Shown here piece by piece: positions 48,867-57,725 of a DNA stretch of 64,000 bases (its first letter is position 1; each line of letters starts with the position of its first letter). Made by a program: the position numbers and the translations under genes. This DNA is from Luteimonas huabeiensis HB2 (GTDB lineage Bacteria > Pseudomonadota > Gammaproteobacteria > Xanthomonadales > Xanthomonadaceae), in contig NZ_JAAN01000031.1 in assembly GCF_000559025.1 (NCBI RefSeq), positions 1 through 64,000 of the forward strand, read 5' to 3'. The notes under the pieces are model-generated. The model had not been told where the DNA came from, searched no databases, and saw only the letters and a program-made list of their open reading frames with translations.

Positions 48867-49229
48867 ATGCGTACCGAAGCGTTCCAGCAGGCGCTGGAAG
48901 ACCTCAACGGCTCCACCGCGGACATCGAGGCGTCCGCGCTGATCTCGGTCGACGGGCTGATGATGGCCTCGGCGATGCCGCAGACCATGGACGAGGACCG
49001 GGTCGGCGCGATGTCGGCGGCGATGCTGTCGCTGGGCGAGCGGATCGCGCGCGAGCTGGCCCGCGGCACCCTGGAGCGGGTGCTGATCCAGGGCGAGCAG
49101 GGCTGCGTGATCATGACCTCCGCCGGCAGCGAGGCGGTGCTGACCGTGCTCGCCCGGCCCAACGCCAAGCTCGGCCTGATCTTCCTCGACATCAAGCGCG
49201 CCGCCCGCGCGCTCGCGCAGCACGTCTGA
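48867..49229 (+). CDS. Roadblock/LC7-domain protein (MglB-like)
   Basis: A 120-residue single-domain protein of the Roadblock/LC7 fold, which in bacteria serves as a regulator (GAP or scaffold) of MglA-type small GTPases. Typical segments are EASALISVDGLMMASAMP, the MSAAMLSLGERIARELARG helix, VLIQGEQGCVIMTSAG and LTVLARPNAKLGLIFLDIKRAARAL. It opens a five-gene operon and is followed 10 bp later by a PAS protein. No MglA-like GTPase is in the window. Confidence 0.9.
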   Translation: MRTEAFQQALEDLNGSTADIEASALISVDGLMMASAMPQTMDEDRVGAMSAAMLSLGERIARELARGTLERVLIQGEQGCVIMTSAGSEAVLTVLARPNAKLGLIFLDIKRAARALAQHV

Positions 49230-49239
49230 GGCCGCCGCC

Positions 49240-49749
49240 ATGCTGCTCGACGACATGCCCGAGCCCGCCGCCCCGTTCCGGTCCGTGCGCATGACCTACT
49301 ACGACGGCAACAGCCGCATCGTGCGCTGGACCGAGCGCGAGGTGCCCTACCCGGACGGCCGCCTGATCGTCTCGCGCACCGACCTCGACGGCTACATCAC
49401 CCACGCCAACGACGCCTTCGTCGAGCTGAGCGGCTACGGCCGCGAGGAGCTGATCGGCGCGCCGCACTACATCCTGCGCCACCCCGAGATGCCGCGCGCG
49501 GCCTTCGCCGACCTGTGGAAGACGGTGATGGCCGGGCGCAAGTGGAACGGCTACGTCAAGAACCTGCGCAAGGACGGCCACTGCTACTGGGTCTACGCCA
49601 CCGCGATCCCGAACGTGCGCGGCGGCGAGGTGGTCGGCTATACCTCGGTGCGGCGCAAACCTTCCCGGCGCCGGATCGAGGAACTGCTGCCGGTGTACGC
49701 GCAGTGGCTCGCCGAGGAAGGGCGGCCGGCCGCGGGGGCGCCGGCATGA
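49240..49749 (+). CDS. Stand-alone PAS-domain sensor protein (Aer-like PAS)
   Basis: A 169-residue protein with one PAS domain (about residues 40-140): VSRTDLDGYITHANDAFVELSGY, the EELIGAPHYILRHPEMPRAAFADLW helix region, and NLRKDGHCYWVYATAIPN. This is the Aer/flavin-type PAS pattern, so it may bind FAD or another cofactor. There is no output domain or membrane segment, so it must signal through a partner. Its stop overlaps the next start (ATGA). Confidence 0.9.
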   Translation: MLLDDMPEPAAPFRSVRMTYYDGNSRIVRWTEREVPYPDGRLIVSRTDLDGYITHANDAFVELSGYGREELIGAPHYILRHPEMPRAAFADLWKTVMAGRKWNGYVKNLRKDGHCYWVYATAIPNVRGGEVVGYTSVRRKPSRRRIEELLPVYAQWLAEEGRPAAGAPA

Positions 49750-50495
49750 GCCTGAACTTCCTGGTCGCGCCGGATTTCTCGCCGCAGCAGTTCTCCGGCT
49801 GGCACCTGCTCAACACCCTGCTGCAGCGGCGCAGCGGGCAGCGCATCCACCTGCTGCTGCCCGCCGACGCCGCCGAGCAGGCGCGGTACATGGACGAGGG
49901 ACGCATCGACCTGATCTACGCCAGCCCGTTCGACGCCGCGACGCTGGTCCGCGAGGCCGGCTACGTGCCGCTGGCGCGGCCGGCGCACCGCGCCGACGAG
50001 ATGGTGATCGCCGCCTCCGCCCAGTCCAGCCTGGAACGGGTCGAAGACCTGCGCCCCGGCTGCGCGATCGCGCTGACCGAGCAGCGCGACGTGCGCCTGA
50101 TCGGCCTGCGCCTGATCGAGCCGGCCGACCTCGGCGAGCGCGACGTGCACTGGCAACGGGTCGACAGCGTCCAGGCCGCGGCGCGGCTGCTGCTGCAGGG
50201 GCGCGTGGACGCGGCGTTCTTTTCCGCCGACGCCTTCCATGCGCTCGCCCGCCCCACCCGCGCCGGCCTGCGGGTACTGGTGGAAAGCGCGCTGCGCGAC
50301 ATCGCCCACATGCTGCTCGCCCATCCGCGCGCCGAGGAGCAGGCGCGCGCGCTGATGCCGGCGCTGCTCGGCCTGGGCAAGGACCTCGCCAGCCGCGACG
50401 TGCTCGACGCGGTCGGCCTGCCCGGCGGCTTCGAAGCGGTCTCGCGCGAGGATGCCGAGTTCATGGTCGACCTGATGGACACCCTGCTCGAATGA
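49746..50495 (+). CDS. Cytoplasmic PhnD-like substrate-binding protein
   Basis: A 249-residue protein with the fold of phosphate/phosphonate ABC substrate-binding proteins: MSLNFLVAPDFSPQQ opening, GRIDLIYASPFDAATLV (the PhnD YASPxD-like motif), AHRADEMVIAAS and GRVDAAFFSADAFHAL. There is no signal peptide, so it would act in the cytoplasm, probably as a ligand sensor rather than a transporter component. No ABC permease or ATPase is adjacent. Overlaps both neighbours by ATGA. Confidence 0.85.
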   Translation: MSLNFLVAPDFSPQQFSGWHLLNTLLQRRSGQRIHLLLPADAAEQARYMDEGRIDLIYASPFDAATLVREAGYVPLARPAHRADEMVIAASAQSSLERVEDLRPGCAIALTEQRDVRLIGLRLIEPADLGERDVHWQRVDSVQAAARLLLQGRVDAAFFSADAFHALARPTRAGLRVLVESALRDIAHMLLAHPRAEEQARALMPALLGLGKDLASRDVLDAVGLPGGFEAVSREDAEFMVDLMDTLLE

Positions 50496-51145
50496 GCGCG
50501 GCGGCCGACCTGGAGGCCCGGCGCAGCTACCGCGACTGCGCGCGGCGGCTGCGCGAGCGCCCGGAGGCGGCGGCCACGCACCTGGCCCGGCTCGACGCCG
50601 CACTGGCGATGGACGGCGCCGAACCGGTGCAGGGCGCGCTCGCCGACCTGTTCGCCGGCCTGCCCGCGGCCGCCACCGGCGTGCGCCAGGCCGCGCTGCG
50701 GCTGGCCGCGCCGCGGCTCGGCCCGCACGTGGCCGACGCCTTCGAGCGCCACGCCCACGGCCACCCGCTGCCGCGGGTGCATCCGCTGGCCACGCGCTGG
50801 TCGGTGCTGGTGCAGCCCTCGGCCGAGGTGCCGGCGCGGGTGCGCCGCGGCAGCCCCGACGCCTCGCGCCGGCTCGCCGACGACGTGGTCGCCGCGCTGT
50901 GCGACGGCGCCCCGGTCGAGGCCAACCGCGTCGAGCGGGCCTTTCTCGACCACTGCGTCTCCTGCCAGGACAAGCTGGCCTTCATGCTCGCCGCGCGCGA
51001 GCTGCGCCGGCGCGAGGTCTGGCTGGGCGCGGACTGGCGCCGCGCCGAGGCCTGGCTGCAGCAATGCCTGCCCGACGGCGCGCGCGCGCCCGACGCCGGC
51101 GCGCAGGCCGCACGGATCCCTTCCTTCGACGAGACGAGCCCATGA
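50492..51145 (+). CDS. Hypothetical helical protein of the Roadblock operon
   Basis: A 217-residue protein, mostly Arg/Ala/Leu-rich helices, with no membrane segment. It contains RRSYRDCARRLRERPEAAA, a HPLATRWSVLVQPSAEVPAR segment and a DHCVSCQDKLAFMLAARELRRR stretch with two cysteines. The helical spacing resembles HEAT- or TPR-like proteins but no family is assignable. It is coupled to both neighbours by 4-bp overlaps, which supports a real gene. Confidence 0.75.
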   Translation: MSAAADLEARRSYRDCARRLRERPEAAATHLARLDAALAMDGAEPVQGALADLFAGLPAAATGVRQAALRLAAPRLGPHVADAFERHAHGHPLPRVHPLATRWSVLVQPSAEVPARVRRGSPDASRRLADDVVAALCDGAPVEANRVERAFLDHCVSCQDKLAFMLAARELRRREVWLGADWRRAEAWLQQCLPDGARAPDAGAQAARIPSFDETSP

Positions 51146-51771
51146 ACGGTGCCGCCGGCGGTCCCTGGCTGATGCTCACGCCGTCCGGCGTGCTGCATGC
51201 GTTCTCGCGCCGCGAGCCGGACCCGGAGCGGCGCGCGCTGCAGGCGCTGCTGGCCGCGCCGCAGGCGCAAGACGCCGCAAGCTGGCGCGCGCGCTGCGAC
51301 GGCGTGGAGGCCGAAGCCCTGCTGGAGGCGGCCGCGCGCCGGCACTGGGTGCAGGTCCTGCACCGGCCGCAGCCGGGGCCGGAGGTGCGGCTGGACGATT
51401 TCGCCCAGCACGTCATCGCGCCGCTGTCGGGCGAGCGCCGCGCGGTGCTGGCCTCGGAGAGCGGCTTCAGCCTGGGCCACGCCGGCGTATCGCAGGAAGA
51501 AGCCGACGCCCTGAGCGCCGCCGCCGCCGATTTCTCCGACTACGCCGCGCGGCAGGCGCGGCGCGGCTGGGACGGCGCCGGCCGCTGCGTGTCGTTCTTC
51601 AGCGACCCGCAGCTGCTGCTGCCGGACTGGTCGTTCGTGCCGTTCTGGGTCGAGGGCGCCGGCTACTGGCTGGCGATCGGCGGCGAGCCGCTGCTCAACA
51701 ACCTGGCGATGGTGGAACTGGCCTGGAGCATCCGCCTGGCCGGCAACCGCTTCGCCGCGCCGATCGTCTGA
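51142..51771 (+). CDS. Hypothetical protein, possible divergent Roadblock fold
   Basis: A 209-residue protein. The C-terminal 120 residues follow a pattern that could be a diverged Roadblock/LC7 domain: RRAVLASESGFSLGHAGVS, an EADALSAAAADFSDYAARQ helix, and YWLAIGGEPLLNNLAMVELAWSIR. This is inference from spacing, not strong similarity. Last gene of the operon. It converges on purT with a 16-bp gap carrying an almost palindromic sequence that spans both stop codons. Confidence 0.7.
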   Translation: MNGAAGGPWLMLTPSGVLHAFSRREPDPERRALQALLAAPQAQDAASWRARCDGVEAEALLEAAARRHWVQVLHRPQPGPEVRLDDFAQHVIAPLSGERRAVLASESGFSLGHAGVSQEEADALSAAAADFSDYAARQARRGWDGAGRCVSFFSDPQLLLPDWSFVPFWVEGAGYWLAIGGEPLLNNLAMVELAWSIRLAGNRFAAPIV

Positions 51772-51787
51772 CGCCGCGCGCGGCGCG

Positions 51788-53002
51788 TCACTCCAGCGCG
51801 ACGTCCAGCGCCACCGCGGCCTCGCGCGCGGTCGCCCGCGCCGCCTCGACGTCCTGCGCGCGCGCCAGCGTCACGCCCACGCGGCGCTGGCCTTCCACGC
51901 GCGGCTTGCCGAACAGCCGCAGCGCCGTGCCCGGGGCGCGCAGCGCGGCCTCGACGTTGGCGAACGCCGGCACGCCGTGCCCCTGCGCCAGCAGCGCGCA
52001 GGAGGCCGCGGGCCCCAGCAGCGGGACCGTGCCGTCGGCATCGGCGGGCACCGGCAGGCCGAGGATCGCGCGCGCGTGCAGCGCGAACTCGCTCAGCTCC
52101 TGCGAGGCCAGGGTCACCAGGCCGGTGTCGTGCGGGCGCGGCGACACTTCCGAGAACCACACCTCGTCGCCCTTGACGAACAGCTCCACGCCGAACACGC
52201 CCCAGCCGCCCAGGTCGTCGGTGATGGCGCGCGCGATCTCTTGCGAACGCGCCAGGGCCAGCGGCGACATCGGCTGCGGCTGCCAGCTCTCGCGGTAGTC
52301 GCCGTCGCGCTGCAGGTGGCCGATCGGCGCGCAGAACGCGGTACCGCCGGCGTGGCGCACGGTGAGCAGGGTGATCTCGTAGTCGAAATCGACGAAGCCT
52401 TCCACGATGACGCGACCGGCGCCGGCGCGACCGCCGGTCTGCGCGTGATCCCAGGCACCGTCGACCTGCGCCGCCTCGCGCACCAGCGACTGCCCCTTGC
52501 CGGAAGACGACATCACCGGCTTGACCACGCAGGGCAGCCCGATCTCCGCCACCGCGGCGCGGTAGTCCTCCAGCGAGTCCACGAAGCGGTACGGCGAGGT
52601 CGGCAGGCCCAGGGTCTCGGCGGCCAGCCGGCGGATGCCCTCGCGGTCCATGGTCAGGCGCGCCGCGCGCGCGGTGGGGATCACCCGCGTCGCGGTGCCG
52701 GCCTCGGCGAACTCGCGCTCCAGCGCGACCAGGGTCGGCGTGTGGATGGCCTCGATCTCCGGGACGATCAGGTGCGGGCGCTCGTGCGCCACCAGCGCGC
52801 GGATCGCGGCGCCGTCGAGCATGTCCAGCACGTGGCTACGGTGGGCGACCTGCATCGCCGGCGCGTCGGCATAGCGGTCGGCGGCGATCACCTCGGCCCC
52901 GAACCGCTGCAGCTCGATCGCCACCTCCTTGCCGAGCTCGCCCGAGCCGAGCAGCAGGACGCGGGTGGCGGACGGGGACAGCGGCGTGCCGAGGCGGACC
53001 AT
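51788..53002 (-). CDS. purT: Formate-dependent phosphoribosylglycinamide formyltransferase
   Basis: ATP-grasp enzyme that formylates GAR with formate in purine synthesis. 404 residues. The N-terminal Rossmann-like [29 protein letters not shown], the ATP-grasp [13 protein letters not shown] and [16 protein letters not shown], and [20 protein letters not shown] identify PurT. ATG at 53002. A strong divergent promoter for the SPFH operon lies next to it. Confidence 0.96.
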   Translation of the reverse strand: MVRLGTPLSPSATRVLLLGSGELGKEVAIELQRFGAEVIAADRYADAPAMQVAHRSHVLDMLDGAAIRALVAHERPHLIVPEIEAIHTPTLVALEREFAEAGTATRVIPTARAARLTMDREGIRRLAAETLGLPTSPYRFVDSLEDYRAAVAEIGLPCVVKPVMSSSGKGQSLVREAAQVDGAWDHAQTGGRAGAGRVIVEGFVDFDYEITLLTVRHAGGTAFCAPIGHLQRDGDYRESWQPQPMSPLALARSQEIARAITDDLGGWGVFGVELFVKGDEVWFSEVSPRPHDTGLVTLASQELSEFALHARAILGLPVPADADGTVPLLGPAASCALLAQGHGVPAFANVEAALRAPGTALRLFGKPRVEGQRRVGVTLARAQDVEAARATAREAAVALDVALE

Positions 53003-53068
53003 CGGGAATTCCTTGCGCGAAAGGGACGGCCATTGTAGGCGCCCGGCCCGGCCGCGCCCGCCCGCCGC

Positions 53069-53098
53069 TTGACACATTGATATCATTCCGATATCAAT
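53069..53098 (+). promoter_or_regulatory. Promoter and palindromic operator of the SPFH operon
   Basis: TTGACA (53069-53074), a 17-bp spacer and TATCAA (53092-53097) form a good sigma-70 promoter. Overlapping it is a perfect inverted repeat, ATTGATATC (53076-53084) and GATATCAAT (53090-53098), around five bases. The right half-site covers the -10, so a bound dimer would repress. The start codon is 40 bp downstream. Confidence 0.78.
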
Positions 53099-53137
53099 CT
53101 CTCGACGACCCGATCGCCGGGTCCGCGGAGACCCCCC

Positions 53138-54004
53138 ATGAAGGAAAACCCCGTCCGCTCGCTGCCGGGCATCCCGGTGACGCTGGTCCTGATCGCAGTG
53201 CTGCTGGCGGCCGGCTACGGCGTCGCCACCGTCCTGACCGCCGGGGCCTCCCCCGGGCGTCTGCTGGTCGCCGTCCCGGTCGCGGCGCTGGCGGCGTTCT
53301 GCCTGGCCGGGCTGTACATGGTCGAGCCGAACCAGTCGGCGGTGCTGAGCCTGTTCGGCCGCTACGTCGGCACCGTCCACGACAACGGCCTGCGCTGGAA
53401 CAACCCCTTCTACAGCAAGCGCAAGGTGTCCTTGCGCGTGCGCAACTTCGAAAGCGGGCGGCTGAAGGTCAACGAGCTCGACGGCAGCCCGATCGAGATC
53501 GCGGCGGTGATCGTGTGGAAGGTGGTCGATTCGGCGGAAGCGGTGTTCAACGTCGACGACTACGAGAGCTTCGTGCACATCCAGTCCGAGGCGGCGCTGC
53601 GCGCGATGGCCACCAGCTATCCCTACGACCAGCACGAGGAGGGCCAGGTCTCGCTGCGCAGCCACCCGACGGAGATCTCCGATCGCCTCAAGGAGCATCT
53701 CGACGAGCGCCTGACCTCGGCCGGCGTGGACGTGCTGGACGCGCGCATCAGCCACCTCGCCTACGCGCCGGAGATCGCCCAGGCGATGCTGCAGCGGCAG
53801 CAGGCCAACGCGGTGGTGGCCGCGCGCGCGCGGATCGTCGCCGGCGCCTGCGGCATGGTCGAGATGGCGCTGTCGGAGCTGCAGAAGAGCGGCGTGGTCG
53901 AGCTCGACGAGGAGCGCAAGGCGGCCATGGTCAGCAACCTGCTGGTGGTGCTGTGCGGCGATCGCGGCACGCAGCCGGTGGTCAACGCCGGAACGCTGTA
54001 CTGA
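53138..54004 (+). CDS. SPFH/band-7 domain membrane protein
   Basis: A 288-residue prohibitin-like protein. Two hydrophobic segments near the N-terminus ([20 protein letters not shown] and [20 protein letters not shown]) precede the SPFH domain (about 62-230) with [19 protein letters not shown] and a [24 protein letters not shown]-like segment. It belongs to the stress-linked SPFH branch, not HflKC. First gene of a four-gene cluster behind a palindromic promoter. Confidence 0.9.
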   Translation: MKENPVRSLPGIPVTLVLIAVLLAAGYGVATVLTAGASPGRLLVAVPVAALAAFCLAGLYMVEPNQSAVLSLFGRYVGTVHDNGLRWNNPFYSKRKVSLRVRNFESGRLKVNELDGSPIEIAAVIVWKVVDSAEAVFNVDDYESFVHIQSEAALRAMATSYPYDQHEEGQVSLRSHPTEISDRLKEHLDERLTSAGVDVLDARISHLAYAPEIAQAMLQRQQANAVVAARARIVAGACGMVEMALSELQKSGVVELDEERKAAMVSNLLVVLCGDRGTQPVVNAGTLY

Positions 54005-54006
54005 TC

Positions 54007-54276
54007 GTGCGCGAGGGCCTGCTTCCCGCCGTGGTGATCGCCGCCAGCAGCCTGCCGGCGTTCGTCCTCGCCCACGGATTCGCCCGCGAACGGCGGCGGT
54101 TGGCGACGCTGCTGCGCCTGGCGGGGCTGGCGATGCTGGCCGGCGGCGCCGGGCTGGCCTGGGCCGACGGCGACCGCGCGCGCACGCTCGCCGTCGCCCT
54201 GGGCATGGCGCTGGCGGTGAACGGCCTCGGGTTGCTGGTGCTCGTGGACGCGCTGCGCCGGCGCCGGCGGCCATGA
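54007..54276 (+). CDS. Small membrane protein of the SPFH cluster
   Basis: An 89-residue protein from GTG at 54007. Three hydrophobic stretches ([61 protein letters not shown]) fill most of it. Two bases separate it from the SPFH stop, and its own stop overlaps the RHH start (ATGA). No family recognised; a membrane partner of the SPFH protein is likely. Confidence 0.7.
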   Translation: MREGLLPAVVIAASSLPAFVLAHGFARERRRLATLLRLAGLAMLAGGAGLAWADGDRARTLAVALGMALAVNGLGLLVLVDALRRRRRP

Positions 54277-54461
54277 GCGCGAAGAAGAGCTACCCGCTGC
54301 GGATCGGCGCCGAGGTGCTGGAGGCGATGCAGCGCTGGGCCGACGACGACCTGCGCAGCGTCAACGCGCAGATCGAGTATGTCCTGCGCGAAGCGCTGCG
54401 CCAGGCCGGCCGGCTGCCGCGCGAAGGGCGCGCCCGCGCGGGCGACGGGCGCGCCTCGTGA
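54273..54461 (+). CDS. Arc-like ribbon-helix-helix DNA-binding protein
   Basis: A 62-residue Arc/MetJ-type protein. The beta strand [11 protein letters not shown], helix [31 protein letters not shown] and a basic tail fit the ribbon-helix-helix fold. Such proteins bind DNA as dimers through the strand. The Arc-SPFH-DUF4177 combination recurs in other bacteria, so it may be the autoregulator acting on the upstream palindrome; that is inference. Confidence 0.85.
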   Translation: MSAKKSYPLRIGAEVLEAMQRWADDDLRSVNAQIEYVLREALRQAGRLPREGRARAGDGRAS

Positions 54462-54516
54462 GCCCGCGATCGCACGCCGCCCCCCCCTTTTCTCTTTCCA
54501 TGTCGGAGGATCCGTC

Positions 54517-54696
54517 GTGAGCGAACGCTTTCAGCACAAGGTGGTGGAGGTACCGGCCAGCCTGTTCGGCGGCAAGCTGACCCGGCGGCTGCAGGAGGCG
54601 CTGGACAAGCTCGGCGCCCAGGGCTGGGAGCTGGTCGCGGTGACCCAGAACAGCAGCCTGGATGCGGTGCGGCTGTTCCTGAAGAAGGGCTTGTGA
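54517..54696 (+). CDS. DUF4177-domain small protein
   Basis: A 59-residue protein from GTG at 54517 with CGGAGGA just upstream. It has the DUF4177 pattern: FQHKVVEVPASLFGG, LQEALDKLGAQGWELVAVTQN, RLFLKKGL. Function unknown. It ends the cluster; the next gene starts one base after its stop. Confidence 0.85.
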   Translation: MSERFQHKVVEVPASLFGGKLTRRLQEALDKLGAQGWELVAVTQNSSLDAVRLFLKKGL

Positions 54697-54697
54697 G

Positions 54698-56101
54698 GTG
54701 AACCGGCGCGTGCTGTGCGCGGCCATCGCCGCCCTGGCGATCGCGCTGGCCGTCGCCTGCGCACGCGAGCGGCCGGCCGATGGGCCCGCGGCGGCGGCGC
54801 ATGCCGGGACCGCCGAGCAGCACGACCAGGCAATCGCGATCGCCGTGCGCGCGCTCGACCGCCTCGATGCCGGCGACTTCGACGCCGTCGTCGCGGACCT
54901 GGCCCCGGACGCCGCCGCGGCGATCGACGCCGCGGCGCTGGAAGCGGCCTGGACCGCGCTGCCGCAGCAACTCGGCGAGGCCACGGGCCGCGAGGCGCCG
55001 GCGCTGGCGCGCCGCGACGAGTACCGCGTGGTGACGGTGCCCTTGCGCTACGCGCGCGGCACGGTGGATGCCGTGTTCGCGCTCGACGCGCAGGACCGCA
55101 TCGCCGGCCTGCGCCTGGTCCCGCGCCCGGCCGCCCCGGCGCCCGCCGCGCTGCCGCCCGGTGCGAGCGAGCGCGCGTTGAGCGTCGGCGCCTTCGCCCT
55201 GCCCGGCACGCTGACGCTGCCGGCGCCCGCCCCTGCCGATACGCCCGCGGGTGCCGGCCCGGTGCCGGCGGTGGTCCTGGTGCACGGCTCGGGCCCGCAG
55301 GATCGCGACCAGACCATCGGTCCCAACGCGCCGTTGCGCGACATCGCCTACGGGCTGGCCGCGCGCGGCGTGGCGGTGCTGCGCTACGACAAGCGCAGCC
55401 TGGCGCATCCGCAGGCCTTCCAGGGCGAGGACTGGACCGTGGACGACGAGACCACCGACGATGCGGTCGCCGCGGTCGCCGTGCTGCGGGCCCAGCCCGG
55501 CATCGACCCGGCGCGGGTGTTCGTGTTCGGCCACAGCCTGGGCGGCCTGCTCGGCCCGCGCATCGCGCAGCGCGCCGACGCCGCCGGCGCGATCCTGTTC
55601 GCGGCGCCGTCTCGGCGCCTGCTCGACGTGCTGCTGGAGCAGGTGCAGCGCGCACCGACGCTGGGCGGGCTGCCGCCGCGCGCGCCCCCGGACGGGATCG
55701 AAACGCTGCGCAAGGGCATTGCCCGGCTGCGCGCCGGCGAGGCGACCGCCGCGGGCGAGCGCGTGCTGGGCCTGCCGGACGCCTACTGGCGCAGCGTCGA
55801 TGGGATCGACCCCGCGGCGCAGGCGCGCGCGCTCGGCCTCCCGCTGCTGGTGCTGCACGGCGGCCGCGACATCCAGGTCGCGGACGCGGACTGGCAGGGC
55901 TGGCGGTCCGCGCTGGGCGATACGCCGGGCGTCATGCTGAAACGCTATCCGGCGCTGAGCCACCTCGGCATCGCCGGGGTCGGCCCCGGCTCGCTGGCGG
56001 ACTACCAGACGCCGGGCCGCGTCGATGCCGGCCTGCTCGACGACGTGGCCGCCTGGATCCATGCGAGCCCGCCGCGGCCGCCGGCCGCGGGACGTCGCTA
56101 G
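54698..56101 (+). CDS. Alpha/beta hydrolase lipoprotein with N-terminal DUF3887-like domain
   Basis: A 467-residue exported hydrolase. The lipoprotein signal is CAAIAALAIALAVACARE. Residues about 40-130 look like a DUF3887/SnoaL-type domain. The hydrolase has the nucleophile elbow FGHSLGG, an oxyanion VLVHGSGPQDRDQT region, and later acid and His (LVLHGGRDIQVADAD, ALSHLG). GTG start at 54698. Substrate unknown; esterase or peptidase-like activity is likely. Confidence 0.87.
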   Translation: MNRRVLCAAIAALAIALAVACARERPADGPAAAAHAGTAEQHDQAIAIAVRALDRLDAGDFDAVVADLAPDAAAAIDAAALEAAWTALPQQLGEATGREAPALARRDEYRVVTVPLRYARGTVDAVFALDAQDRIAGLRLVPRPAAPAPAALPPGASERALSVGAFALPGTLTLPAPAPADTPAGAGPVPAVVLVHGSGPQDRDQTIGPNAPLRDIAYGLAARGVAVLRYDKRSLAHPQAFQGEDWTVDDETTDDAVAAVAVLRAQPGIDPARVFVFGHSLGGLLGPRIAQRADAAGAILFAAPSRRLLDVLLEQVQRAPTLGGLPPRAPPDGIETLRKGIARLRAGEATAAGERVLGLPDAYWRSVDGIDPAAQARALGLPLLVLHGGRDIQVADADWQGWRSALGDTPGVMLKRYPALSHLGIAGVGPGSLADYQTPGRVDAGLLDDVAAWIHASPPRPPAAGRR

Positions 56102-56133
56102 ACTGGCGCCGTCTCCCGCATCCTCCGCCGCGC

Positions 56134-56943
56134 ATGCGCTGCCCGCCCCGCCTGCTGATCAACACGCCCGACGTCGAGCTGTGGCCCGCCGACCTGCTGC
56201 GCGCGCGCGGCAACCGCGATGCGCGCGCGCTGGCGCAGGCGCGCTGGCTGCTGCGCCGCAAGCGCGACGGCCGCTACCTGGCGGCGGCGCAGGACCGCGG
56301 CCTGGTGCCGCTGCTGCCGCGCTGGACCGCCGGCATCGACGCCGAGGCCGCGCTCGACGCGCTCGACCGCGCGCCGCGCACCGGCGGCCAGGGCCTCGCG
56401 CCGGCCGCGCCGCTGCCGCTGCACCGGATCGAGGCGCGACTGCAGGCGCTGGGCCTGCGGGCCGAGGACTATGCGCAGCGCACCGGCCTGGCGCTGGTGC
56501 CGGAGCCTGCCTGGCTCGCCTTCGCCGGGCACGACCGCTACCGCCGCCCGCTGTGGCTCCAGGCCGACACCGCGCGCGCCTGGCACCGGCTGCGGGCCGC
56601 CGCGCGCGCCGACGGCATCGCGCTCGATGCGATCTCCGGCTACCGCAGCCACGATTACCAACTGGGCATCTTCGAGCGCAAGCGCGCGCGCGGGCTGTCG
56701 GTGGAGGCGATCCTGGCGGTCAACGCCGCGCCGGGCTTCAGCGAGCACCACAGCGGGCGGGCGCTGGACATCGGCGCGCCCGGCGAACCGCCCGCCGAGG
56801 CGAGCTTCGAGCGCACCGCCGCCTTCGCCTGGCTGCGCGAGCGCGCCGCCGGCCACGGCTTCGTCATGAGCTACCCGGCGGACAACCCGCACGGCATCGT
56901 CTACGAGCCCTGGCACTGGCGCCACGACGGCGCGGCCGCGTAG
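56134..56943 (+). CDS. M15/VanY-like D-alanyl-D-alanine carboxypeptidase family protein
   Basis: A 269-residue protein. The zinc motif SEHHSGRALDI (S-x-H-x-x-G-x-A-x-D type) and the catalytic and third-ligand region EPWHWRH are clear in the C-terminal half, with DAISGYRSHDYQLGIFERK before them. The N-terminal 100 residues are an extra Arg/Leu-rich region without signal peptide, so cytoplasmic or non-classical location is unclear. Acts on cell-wall peptides by family analogy. Confidence 0.88.
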   Translation: MRCPPRLLINTPDVELWPADLLRARGNRDARALAQARWLLRRKRDGRYLAAAQDRGLVPLLPRWTAGIDAEAALDALDRAPRTGGQGLAPAAPLPLHRIEARLQALGLRAEDYAQRTGLALVPEPAWLAFAGHDRYRRPLWLQADTARAWHRLRAAARADGIALDAISGYRSHDYQLGIFERKRARGLSVEAILAVNAAPGFSEHHSGRALDIGAPGEPPAEASFERTAAFAWLRERAAGHGFVMSYPADNPHGIVYEPWHWRHDGAAA

Positions 56944-57024
56944 CGACGCCGCCGCGCCCGCCGGCCCGGTGCCGGCAGCCCGGACCGGGCCGCATCCTCC
57001 GACGGACCCTGCCGCGCGGCGGCG

Positions 57025-57699
57025 CTACTCCTGCGAGCGCGGGGTCGGCGCCTTCGCCTGCGCGGCGAAGTCCGCCACCCGCCACAGGTAGAAGCCCGCG
57101 TAGGTGCGGTACGGTCCCCAGCGCTCGCCGCGCTCGGCCAGCTCGCGCGGCGTCGGCAGCGTCTCCAGGCGGTCGACCCGCTGCGCGCCCTTGCGCACGC
57201 CCAGATCGTCCACCGGCAGCAGGTCGGGCCGGCCGAGGCGGAACATCAGCATCATCTCCACCGTCCAGCGGCCGATGCCGCGGATCGGCACCAGGGCGGC
57301 GACGATCGCCTCGTGGTCCATCGTGGCCATCCGCCGCAGGCTCGGGATCTCGCCGCGAATCTCGCGCGCGGCGAGGTCGCGCAGGGCCAGGACCTTGTTG
57401 CCGGAAACGCCGCAGGCGCGCAGCGCGGCGTCGTCCACGCGGCCCAGGGTGTCGGCGTGCAGGCGGCGGCTGCCGATCGCGGCCTCCACGCGGCCGACGA
57501 TGGTCGCGGCGGCCTTGCCCGACAGCTGCTGGAACAGGATCGAGCGCGCCAGCGCATCGACCGGATCGAAACTGCGCTTCCACTGCGGGTTCGGCGGGAT
57601 CGGGCCGATGCGGCGCATCCACGCCGCCAGGCGGCGGTCGCGCCGCGACAGCCAGTCGTAGGCGGCCTGGGTATCGAATCCGCGCGGGTGTCTGGGCAT
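57025..57699 (-). CDS. DNA-3-methyladenine glycosylase II (AlkA-like)
   Basis: HhH-GPD base-excision glycosylase, 224 residues. The helix-hairpin-helix is VPIRGIGRWTVEMMLMF, followed by the catalytic Asp in LLPVDDLGVRKG. No iron-sulphur cysteines. The fold start SFDPVDALARSILFQQLSGKAA is family-typical. Short form without AlkA's N-terminal domain. It could repair alkylated bases alongside the AlkB-like gene at 1386. Confidence 0.93.
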   Translation of the reverse strand: MPRHPRGFDTQAAYDWLSRRDRRLAAWMRRIGPIPPNPQWKRSFDPVDALARSILFQQLSGKAAATIVGRVEAAIGSRRLHADTLGRVDDAALRACGVSGNKVLALRDLAAREIRGEIPSLRRMATMDHEAIVAALVPIRGIGRWTVEMMLMFRLGRPDLLPVDDLGVRKGAQRVDRLETLPTPRELAERGERWGPYRTYAGFYLWRVADFAAQAKAPTPRSQE

Positions 57700-57725
57700 G
57701 GCGTCGGGCCTCGGAAGGGCGGGCC

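Noticed and set aside
49746-50495. Phosphonate ABC transporter component
   Set aside because: There is no signal peptide and no permease or ATPase gene nearby, so a transport role is not supported.
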